The position numbers were made by a program, and so were the translations under genes. The notes under the pieces are model-generated. The model had not been told where the DNA came from. It ran no database searches and saw only the letters and a program-made list of their open reading frames with translations. This document shows positions 58,558 through 64,000 of a stretch of DNA of 64,000 nt, piece after piece (the stretch's first letter is position 1; every line of letters starts with the position of its first letter). The stretch is from IMG/VR virus record IMGVR_UViG_3300010354_005141, positions 1 to 64,000 of that record; one strand, given 5' to 3'. The stretch is from a virus.

Positions 58558-59874
58558 ATGGGATTAATAGCCAATAATTTGATTATAAACAACAGTCAAT
58601 TTACTGAAGAAATACAGTTTATAGATTCTGTTTCTGCAAGTCATACAGAAACTACCAGTGGTTCTATTACTCAAAGTAGCCTAATACAAGCAGGTGATCT
58701 TTTGATAGTCTACATATCTGGTAACAATAGTGTTGGTAGGTCCTATTCGGCCGGTGCTGCTGCTGGCGGAACTACCTGGATCGAAGTCATGGATGCTTCG
58801 TTCTCACCCAGTCTATTCGTAGCTTATAAACGAGCTGTGGCAGCTGACAGTTCTTATGTACAAAACTGGACTTGGTCTGGGACTCAAAGTGCAGGTATTA
58901 ATCTATTGGTTTATAGACATGCTCAATGGGGGTTTTTTGGCCAATACAACAGTTCTACAGGCACTAATCAAATTACTGTGCCCAGTGTCAGAGTAGACAA
59001 GGTCAACAGCAGGGCCATTACAATTTTTGCTCAAAGTCAGGGCAATCAAGCAACTTTTGGTCTGCCCAGTCCTGGAGTGCAACTAGCGGCTCTTAGTTTT
59101 GGCAGTAGTCCCGTAGCTGCAAATTTCAGTGCATGGAGAACAATACCTGCTGGCACCAGTACGGGCGTAGTGGGCATAGGTGGTGGTGGAGCAGCATCAG
59201 GCAATTCAGCAGCAATACAGGTAGTGATCAAACCCATTGATAATATACGTATTTTGTCTATTGATGGTGGAACCACTTCAGGCAGTGGCACTCCAGCACT
59301 GATCAGTCATGACTATCAACAGGCCGAGCCGGGTGATCTCAGCATTTTAATAATAGCACATACCCAAGCTACGGGAAATGTCACTTGGACAGCACCTGCA
59401 GGTTGGACTGAAGTTAATGATCAAGGCACACCCCCAGGACTGTTTATCATGTACAAAGAACTGGCCTCCACTGACATTGGACAGTTTAACTATGTATTTC
59501 CCACACCTTCAGGTTCATTTACTGCCCTTGCTAGATATATTCATTTACGCAACGCCAATTGGGGTTCAATTGGCGCGACCATTACCAGCACGGCCGATCA
59601 AGTGACCTCGGTACCCAGTGTTACTACTACCAGCAGCAACTCATTTATAATATTAATTGCTGCGGGCACAGCAGCTTCAGGACCTGTCACAGCTGGCTCA
59701 GAATTTAACCTTACCAGCAATTCGGCTTCGGGCGTGGATTCTCTAAGAGTTGATATTCGATCTAGAATACAGAATCAAATAGGTGCAACTGGTACAGCCA
59801 CTATATCTTGGCCAGCACCCAGCACAGGCAGCAACAACCTAGCAGTACAGATAGCGTTAAATCGTAAATGGTAA
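58558..59874 (+). CDS. Fibre protein C, two tandem beta domains
   Basis: 438 aa. Tag MGLIANNLIINNSQF, two beta-domain copies (GDLLIVYISGN and later TWTAPAGWTEVNDQGTPPGLFIMYK). Stop overlaps the DUF3445 gene. Same architecture and length as protein A. Confidence 0.75.
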   Translation: MGLIANNLIINNSQFTEEIQFIDSVSASHTETTSGSITQSSLIQAGDLLIVYISGNNSVGRSYSAGAAAGGTTWIEVMDASFSPSLFVAYKRAVAADSSYVQNWTWSGTQSAGINLLVYRHAQWGFFGQYNSSTGTNQITVPSVRVDKVNSRAITIFAQSQGNQATFGLPSPGVQLAALSFGSSPVAANFSAWRTIPAGTSTGVVGIGGGGAASGNSAAIQVVIKPIDNIRILSIDGGTTSGSGTPALISHDYQQAEPGDLSILIIAHTQATGNVTWTAPAGWTEVNDQGTPPGLFIMYKELASTDIGQFNYVFPTPSGSFTALARYIHLRNANWGSIGATITSTADQVTSVPSVTTTSSNSFIILIAAGTAASGPVTAGSEFNLTSNSASGVDSLRVDIRSRIQNQIGATGTATISWPAPSTGSNNLAVQIALNRKW

Positions 59875-60605
59875 CAGCAGAAGATATTGTCAAAATACCC
59901 TATACCACACACCCTGGAATGCGCCGTCGTACAGGGCCATTATACACGGCCAATCCAGACCCTAGAGTACTGGCCAGCAAACAACAGGAAGATCTTTTAT
60001 GGGGCCATGACCTATGGGGTCAAATCAAGGGCAGCGAACCCTTGGTATGGCTAGCTGCCAGCAGGCTGGGTCACTGCACAGACGCAATACAAGAGTTGGC
60101 CATGACTCGGGAAGAAGATCTAGCCATAGTAGAAGGGGGTCGATTAGTGGCCATAGCCTTCTATCACCCTTCGGGTTTTGTACCCCAAAAGTACCTGGGC
60201 TGGCCACTAGAAGACATACATCGCAAGGTAGCTGACAGTGATCTATTAGTACGAGCCACACCCAAAATAGCACAGGCCCTAACAGAGCAGGCCTGGCAGC
60301 GCACAGTTTGGACTGTGACCCAAGACCCAAGGTTAAGCAACCACCCCAATAGAACTAAACCGACAGCAGCCCAAAGTCTAGACGATCTCTATGTGCGTTG
60401 GGAGCTACAGACCACAGAACCCTTGAATCACAACTCAGCACTGTTCCTAGTTAGAGTTCGAGTAGAGCCCTTAAAGAATTGGCCCTTAGATCTAATTACA
60501 GCCAGCATAAACTCAATGTCAGAAGCAGTATTAGACTATAAGAACTTGCGGGCTATCAAAAGTTTAATAAACCGCGAAGCGGCAGCGGTCAGCCAAATGA
60601 TTTGA
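59868..60605 (+). CDS. DUF3445 protein (heme-dependent oxidative N-demethylase type)
   Basis: 245 aa. EEDLAIVEGGRLVAIAFYHPSGFVPQKYLGWPLEDIHRKV matches the DUF3445 pattern (VQEDL-L, PS-W-P-KLG-PL-IH-PVP), and YVRWELQTTEPLNHNSALFLVRVRVEPL matches the conserved end (R-E-QTL). In bacteria this family binds heme and oxidatively removes methyl groups from amines. Shorter than bacterial homologues (about 300 aa). ATG overlaps the stop of fibre protein C. Joins HemA, heme oxygenase and PcyX as a fourth heme-related gene. Heme ligand not identified. Confidence 0.68.
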   Translation: MVTAEDIVKIPYTTHPGMRRRTGPLYTANPDPRVLASKQQEDLLWGHDLWGQIKGSEPLVWLAASRLGHCTDAIQELAMTREEDLAIVEGGRLVAIAFYHPSGFVPQKYLGWPLEDIHRKVADSDLLVRATPKIAQALTEQAWQRTVWTVTQDPRLSNHPNRTKPTAAQSLDDLYVRWELQTTEPLNHNSALFLVRVRVEPLKNWPLDLITASINSMSEAVLDYKNLRAIKSLINREAAAVSQMI

Positions 60606-60638
60606 TCAAACAGCCTAGATCTGTTAATATACACATAT

Positions 60639-60863
60639 ATGAAACTTGTAGCTGTCATAATCCTAGCACTAACGCAGACGGCGTGTGCAGTGATCTCAGC
60701 AGCTAACATAACATCATATTGGGCAACAGAACAAACCCTAACAGATCATGCGATGACTCTAGCAGTACCCAATAGTACATGCAGTAGTCTACAGTTGATT
60801 AGGGGTCAGTACTATTGCGAAATCAGGGATGTGAGCAAGACTTATAACCGCAATCCCTTGTAA
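60639..60863 (+). CDS. Small lipoprotein-like protein
   Basis: 74 aa. Signal MKLVAVIILALTQTACA with a TACA lipobox-like end. CSSLQLIRGQYYCEIRDVSKTYN has two cysteines. A start and end familiar from aquatic phages, where the gene is unassigned. A spanin-type role is possible. Confidence 0.65.
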   Translation: MKLVAVIILALTQTACAVISAANITSYWATEQTLTDHAMTLAVPNSTCSSLQLIRGQYYCEIRDVSKTYNRNPL

Positions 60864-60870
60864 ATACTAG

Positions 60871-61101
60871 ATGGAGCGACAACAACTAATTCTAGAAATA
60901 TTACACGTCAGCTATAAGATACATCCTGAATATAGTAAAAACCAACATTGGGCTTGGACAGCGGGTATACTAGCAGATACTGTATTGGCTAAGAATCACA
61001 TGGATTCAGTAGTATATGCTAGACTCAATCATAGACTCAACCAACTGCTGGATCAACCCAAGTATAGAACTGACGGAGCTAAAGGCCCCGCTGTGCGCTA
61101 A
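60871..61101 (+). CDS. Small helical phage protein
   Basis: 76 aa. WTAGILADTVLAKNHMDS, helical, basic. TAAATA lies 4 bases before the ATG with no SD. Function unknown. Confidence 0.6.
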   Translation: MERQQLILEILHVSYKIHPEYSKNQHWAWTAGILADTVLAKNHMDSVVYARLNHRLNQLLDQPKYRTDGAKGPAVR

Positions 61102-61125
61102 TAGCACTAATAGCACTAATAGCAC
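61099..61125. repeat. Three tandem copies of TAATAGCAC
   Basis: A perfect 9-base repeat, three copies, between the convergent genes ending at 61101 and 61125. Short enough to arise by slippage. Confidence 0.9.
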
Positions 61126-61328
61126 TAGTAGACAACTAAGTGCTGATTCCAACGTATAAGCAGATAGTCTAGATACTTGCTGGGTTTGGCATCTATGCGC
61201 CATATATAGTAGTGATCATTGACTATGATATAACGACCCAAATAGATGTCAATACCATATCTATGACAGTAGTCCCAGATGTCCTGCATGATAGGATTGT
61301 CAGACTCTATAGTAATAGCTATACGCAT
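61125..61328 (-). CDS. Small phage protein, family variant (LL-x-RW)
   Basis: 67 aa. MRIAITIESDNPIMQDIWDYC, alternating strands, and SKYLDYLLIRWNQH at the end, a looser version of the family signature from 51-54 kb. It is the only minus-strand gene past 50 kb, so it may be a diverged copy. Confidence 0.6.
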   Translation of the reverse strand: MRIAITIESDNPIMQDIWDYCHRYGIDIYLGRYIIVNDHYYIWRIDAKPSKYLDYLLIRWNQHLVVY

Positions 61329-61329
61329 G

Positions 61330-61801
61330 TATATATTTAATTGTGTTTGAGCAATTGGCCCCGCTGCGGGCTTCTAGCTGTATAGGCTAATATAGAAAAG
61401 GCCCCGCTGCGGTCTGATGGGGCCTAGGTACAACGCAGCAGATTGGCTAAGAATCTAGTGTATTCAAGAGAGATTAAAGCAGATTAGTAGGCAAATGTGG
61501 GAGAATGGCGAGTATTCATTAAAACTATGCCCCTCTAGACCACGGTTCCGAATTTTTTTTGACCTTAGGCCGCTGGGCCAGGACCTTGATCTAGACTCTA
61601 GACCTAGAATCGGCCACACAAATCTGCACTTTTTCACACTTTTTCGCACTTTTCCAGACCTGTGCCTTGTGCATAGACGCCGATACGCAAGGGCTGGGAA
61701 TCTAGATTGCACTTTTATACATATAGTATATAATAGCTAATATACTGTTACGGATCGGACTGTGTTAAATACTTGTATGCAGTCACAACCGGGGAATCAA
61801 T
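61330..61801. other. Gene-free regulatory region
   Basis: Contains two copies of GGCCCCGCTGCGG (near 61356 and 61409), the second within a GGCCCC...GGGGCC hairpin; CTAGA-rich stretches (TCTAGACTCTAGACCTAGA); two or three near-repeats of CACTTTTTC (near 61626-61655); and a promoter-like TTGCAC-16-TATAAT. Short ORFs here look random in composition, so I call none. Could be a regulatory or replication-related site. Confidence 0.6.
61707..61734 (+). promoter_or_regulatory. Sigma70-like promoter before 61802
   Basis: TTGCAC, 16-base spacer, TATAAT. A TAAATA motif at 61766-61771 is closer to the gene, so both early- and late-type elements precede it. Confidence 0.6.
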
Positions 61802-62014
61802 ATGGAAGAAAGAATCTGTCTAATAGAATATCCTACTCATGCTACACGTATACATCAAGTAGGCACCAGTGTTGTATGCTTTAAGCACAATAATAACTGT
61901 TGTGACTTCGAAACATTTACTGTTGATAATACAGAAGCAATTGCGGACTATATAGTCAAACCATTACCAACCAGTTACTGGCGGGTTGCTGTAGGCGAGG
62001 ATTGCGAGGAATAA
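61802..62014 (+). CDS. Small Cys-containing phage protein
   Basis: 70 aa, starting MEERICLIEYPTHATRIHQ. Contains VVCFKHNNNCCDFET (three Cys) and an acidic end. Function unknown. Confidence 0.6.
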   Translation: MEERICLIEYPTHATRIHQVGTSVVCFKHNNNCCDFETFTVDNTEAIADYIVKPLPTSYWRVAVGEDCEE

Positions 62015-62270
62015 TTGGAAAAAACCCTATAACCCTAGTGTCAAGTCGGGTATTTTCTCTGTGGCTTTTTTGCAACAACACGGTGGCGGTCGACGTCCAC
62101 CCCCACTATGTTCGAACGTGCTAGTATTATAGCACTTTTGGATAGTCCAGTCAACTGTAGGGTCTTTGCGTTGTGGCTTTAGCGCAACGGACGAGTGCGG
62201 CCTAGAAACCCTAAGGTTGACTCAAGTACTGTTTGGCGCTATAATAATGGAATAGTAAGGAGCACAGGCA
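62015..62270. other. Gene-free space with early promoter
   Basis: No ORF of note. Holds a region of mixed sequence, CGAGTGCGG near 62192 (also seen near 63438) and the promoter at 62217-62245. Confidence 0.6.
62217..62245 (+). promoter_or_regulatory. Early promoter P1
   Basis: TTGACT, 17-base spacer ending GC, TATAAT. Preceded by CCCTAAGG. Close to consensus. Drives the GIY-YIG gene. Confidence 0.82.
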
Positions 62271-62591
62271 ATGCGACGCACACCCCGTAAAGACTGCAAC
62301 TACATCATCTACGAGATGGTGGACTCACGCGGTGAGAACTACATTGGTCTTACCCGCAAAGCCCAACCCAATGTGGACAAGGTGGTTGCAGAGCGCTGGC
62401 GCAAGCACAAGAGCCGTGCTCGTAACGAGAACCGCTTGTGGGCTCTGTATGTCTACTTGAAGACTGGCGGACTGGAACTTACGTGGACTCATCGTGTGCT
62501 GGCTATTGTGCGCGGTCGTGCAGAAGCTTATGCCTACGAGCGTGAACTGGTTAAGGAACTGAAGCCTACACTCAACGATCAATATCTATAA
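62271..62591 (+). CDS. GIY-YIG endonuclease
   Basis: 106 aa. YIIYEMVDSRGENYIGLT gives the GIY-YIG pair (Tyr11/Tyr14 and Tyr24-Ile-Gly), then RWRKHKSRARNE with the catalytic Arg region and a YERELVKELKPTLN end (catalytic Glu, Asn). Stand-alone GIY-YIG nucleases are common in T4-like phages. May attack host DNA or home. Confidence 0.85.
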   Translation: MRRTPRKDCNYIIYEMVDSRGENYIGLTRKAQPNVDKVVAERWRKHKSRARNENRLWALYVYLKTGGLELTWTHRVLAIVRGRAEAYAYERELVKELKPTLNDQYL

Positions 62592-62600
62592 GGAGCTGAT

Positions 62601-62855
62601 ATGTATACTGTAGAAGTCTACAAGCAGGATCGTAGGACTAAGAGCGGAGAGCGTCTGGTGCTCAAGCAGGACTACGACACTGACAATCTGTCAATGTTGG
62701 AGCACACTGTCAAGCATACATGGCGTGGGCATCGCTATGTGATACGGGAAACTTGGGTAACCCGTAAGAACCTGATGAGCGGGCAGGAGTTCAAAGAGCG
62801 TTACGATACGCCCTATTTCTGCTCGCCCTCATCAGAAGCCTACTGGAGCATGTAA
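62601..62855 (+). CDS. Small early-region protein
   Basis: 84 aa. Basic N-terminus (QDRRTKSGERLVLKQDYDTDN), VKHTWRGHRYVIRETW. SD AAGGAG. Function unknown. Confidence 0.65.
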   Translation: MYTVEVYKQDRRTKSGERLVLKQDYDTDNLSMLEHTVKHTWRGHRYVIRETWVTRKNLMSGQEFKERYDTPYFCSPSSEAYWSM

Positions 62856-62895
62856 AGACCCTACGGTTGACTAGGGCTTTGATTGGTGCTATACT
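62854..62895 (+). promoter_or_regulatory. Early promoter P2 in a hairpin
   Basis: AAAGACCCTA / TAGGGCTTT inverted repeat with TTGACT in or next to the loop, 17-base spacer ending GC, TATACT. It could stop transcription from upstream and start the next transcript. Confidence 0.78.
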
Positions 62896-62925
62896 GTTGA
62901 AACTGTAGCAAACGAAGGAGCTGAC

Positions 62926-63141
62926 ATGCAATATCCAGAGTACTTTACCGCAGAGGACATTATGGAATTTGAGTACGAGTACAATCGCTATTTGGATAGG
63001 CAGGACCCTAACAGCCTTGTTGCTGTCAACGAGGAACTGCAAGTGATTGCACACGACGAGCTGGAGCGTGATTGGGACGAGCGTTATGAACCCGACTGCG
63101 ACAGCTGGTACGATGAACAGTATGAACTTGACTACATCTAA
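62926..63141 (+). CDS. Small acidic early-region protein
   Basis: 71 aa, very acidic (EDIMEFEYEYNRYLDRQD; YEPDCDSWYDEQYELDYI). Charge suggests a DNA mimic or inhibitor, but nothing more is known. SD AAGGAG. Confidence 0.65.
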   Translation: MQYPEYFTAEDIMEFEYEYNRYLDRQDPNSLVAVNEELQVIAHDELERDWDERYEPDCDSWYDEQYELDYI

Positions 63142-63152
63142 AGGAGCAACAC

Positions 63153-63425
63153 ATGGACATCAAACAGGTCAACTCAGCTATTATGTTTGGCACTTGGACG
63201 GACACTGAACTGTCTAGCATGATTGACGCTATCAAGTTCGCTAGGGCTAATCTGCAGAAGCAGGTCAAGCGAGGGCTGGCTATTGGCACAGTTGTACAGT
63301 TTCACAGCACCAAACGTGGCATCACTGTGCAGGGCACTGTGTCAAAGATTGCTCAGAAGTACGTTACAGTCAACACCCAGCAAGGTCTGTGGAAAGTGCC
63401 TGCTAACATGCTGACCGTGGCGTAA
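63153..63425 (+). CDS. Small KOW/SH3-like early-region protein
   Basis: 90 aa. Helical start (MDIKQVNSAIMFGTW), then GTVVQFHSTKRGITVQGTVSKIAQKYVTVNTQQGLWKVPANML, a barrel of KOW/Tudor type. A conserved small gene of T4-like phages by memory. Possibly RNA or transcription related. Confidence 0.65.
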   Translation: MDIKQVNSAIMFGTWTDTELSSMIDAIKFARANLQKQVKRGLAIGTVVQFHSTKRGITVQGTVSKIAQKYVTVNTQQGLWKVPANMLTVA

Positions 63426-63443
63426 TAGCCACAAGGCGAGTGC

Positions 63444-63476
63444 GGGGTTGACGGAACCCCCACTCGGTGCTATACT
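63444..63476 (+). promoter_or_regulatory. Early promoter P3 in a hairpin
   Basis: GGGGTT / AACCCC inverted repeat around GACGG, which contains most of TTGACG, then a 17-base spacer ending GC and TATACT. Confidence 0.8.
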
Positions 63477-63508
63477 AGAGACTAAGTTAAACAACAGGAG
63501 CGAAACTG

Positions 63509-63778
63509 ATGAGCAACTACCCGAACATGAGCTATTGCATGTGCAACAACACCCTGCTGGCCCTGCGGCAAGTGATGGAAGCAATGGAGAGCGAGGGCCC
63601 TATGTTCCTTAAGGAACTGAACAGGGACGAACTGCGCTCCTACAAGGAACTGTTTAATGCTTGCGAGAGCTTCCTTACACTTGCAGAGGAACTTGAGGAC
63701 GAAGCAGAGCGCGAAAGCGAGTGGGACGGACAGCCCGACGAAGCACAAGAATGGGCAGACTTTGACCCGGACTGCTGA
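63509..63778 (+). CDS. Small acidic early-region protein
   Basis: 89 aa, starting MSNYPNMSYCMCNNTLLALR. Highly acidic second half (LTLAEELEDEAERESEWDGQPDEAQEWADFD). SD AGGAG. Function unknown. Acidic early proteins in phages often act as inhibitors. Confidence 0.65.
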   Translation: MSNYPNMSYCMCNNTLLALRQVMEAMESEGPMFLKELNRDELRSYKELFNACESFLTLAEELEDEAERESEWDGQPDEAQEWADFDPDC

Positions 63779-63857
63779 TTAGACAAAGGGGGAGCGGCGA
63801 GTGCCTACGGGATGCGCCTGCTCTTAAACGACCATGTGAGGCGCCCCCAAGCAAAAG

Positions 63858-63894
63858 CCCTTAGGTTGACAAGGGTATTATTTAGTGCTATACT
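63858..63894 (+). promoter_or_regulatory. Early promoter P4 in a hairpin
   Basis: CCCTT / AAGGG inverted repeat around AGGTTGAC, TTGACA, 17-base spacer ending GC, TATACT. Followed by SD AAGGAG and ATG at 63925. Confidence 0.82.
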
Positions 63895-63924
63895 AGAGGC
63901 TAAGTTAAACACAAGGAGCGACAC

Positions 63925-64000
63925 ATGTTTAGATTTGATCACCGTCAAAGCCGTCCAGTGACCAGCGAGCTGTTGGACATGGCAGAGCAGGGCATGATCG
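63925..64000 (+). CDS. Start of an early-region gene (cut by window end)
   Basis: 25 codons visible, starting MFRFDHRQSRPVTSELLDMA. Preceded by AAGGAG and promoter P4. Product unknown. Confidence 0.65.
   Translation, partial: MFRFDHRQSRPVTSELLDMAEQGMI

Noticed and set aside
61464-61740. Short frames of about 81 aa on both strands
   Set aside because: Random-looking composition, no SD, in a repeat-rich control region.
1-64000. tRNA or rRNA genes
   Set aside because: I looked for T-loop-like GTTCGA/TTCGAA contexts (for example near 62109) but found no cloverleaf-compatible arms. tRNAscan-SE would be decisive.
1-64000. CRISPR array or insertion sequence
   Set aside because: No regularly spaced repeats of 23-40 bases, no transposase gene and no terminal inverted repeats noticed. 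The only clear short tandem repeat is TAATAGCAC x3.

Overview
This window looks like part of the genome of a large, T4-like (myovirus-type) phage from an aquatic metagenome. It does not look like bacterial chromosome. The reasons are: very tight packing with ATGA/TAATG overlaps between most genes; several virion-type proteins starting with short tags such as MKI-EII-E; tail fibres, a PAAR tip protein, a tail lysozyme fused to an SGNH hydrolase, a SleB-type lysin, a class Ia ribonucleotide reductase with glutaredoxin, ribosomal protein bS21, Hsp20, ClpS and PD-(D/E)XK/HNH/GIY-YIG nucleases; no rRNA, tRNA or recognisable integrase; and T4-late-like TAAATA promoter motifs. The major T4 core genes (capsid, portal, terminase, polymerase) are not in this window. 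The host cannot be read from the sequence. An ALAS-type hemA hints at, but does not prove, an alphaproteobacterial connection.

Layout. 1-7.0 kb is an extracellular-fibre module: a CHASE2-adenylate cyclase cut by the window edge, a SpeD-like enzyme, and a minus-strand operon csgF-csgG-(51 aa)-curlin-FecR-(discoidin + curlin) protein. 7.0-14.5 kb (minus) runs dnaK-hsp20-clpS-heme oxygenase-bilin reductase-unknown nuclease-like protein-glycine-rich tail fibre. 14.5-20.8 kb holds an exonuclease, bS21, membrane and virion proteins, a SleB lysin, iscA-iscU, two tiny basic peptides and a histone-H1-like protein. 20.8-25.4 kb is PAAR-glutaredoxin-nrdB-nrdA. 25.5-34.1 kb and 35.2-49.8 kb are minus-strand virion, nuclease, nucleotidyltransferase and envelope-related genes. 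Set into them are a small plus-strand operon (34.2-35.1 kb) and a plus-strand hemA (37.9-39.1 kb). From 50 kb on almost everything is on the plus strand: a crowded set of very small proteins sharing short C-terminal signatures (50-54.3 kb), conserved phage genes ending in a helix-turn-helix-like protein with its own promoter and terminator, three tandem fibre proteins built from five copies of one beta domain, a DUF3445 (heme-dependent oxidative N-demethylase type) protein, and a more GC-rich early-type region (62-64 kb) with four near-identical sigma70-like promoters.

How the genes may work together. Three groups of carried metabolic genes stand out. (1) Tetrapyrroles: HemA (ALAS) would feed 5-aminolevulinate into host heme synthesis, heme oxygenase opens heme to biliverdin, and a PcyX-like bilin reductase reduces it, probably to phycoerythrobilin. 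A DUF3445 heme protein may be a further heme user. (2) Iron-sulfur: IscU and IscA could supply clusters, for example to the ferredoxin that the bilin reductase needs, while DnaK/Hsp20/ClpS support protein folding and turnover. (3) Cell surface: CsgG/CsgF could form an outer-membrane channel with curlin-repeat subunits as cargo, next to FecR and CHASE2 sensor-type proteins. CsgG/CsgF, hemA, heme oxygenase and PcyX-like genes have, to my recollection, each been reported in aquatic phages. The combination on one genome, and the completeness of the curli-type module, is what deserves most attention.
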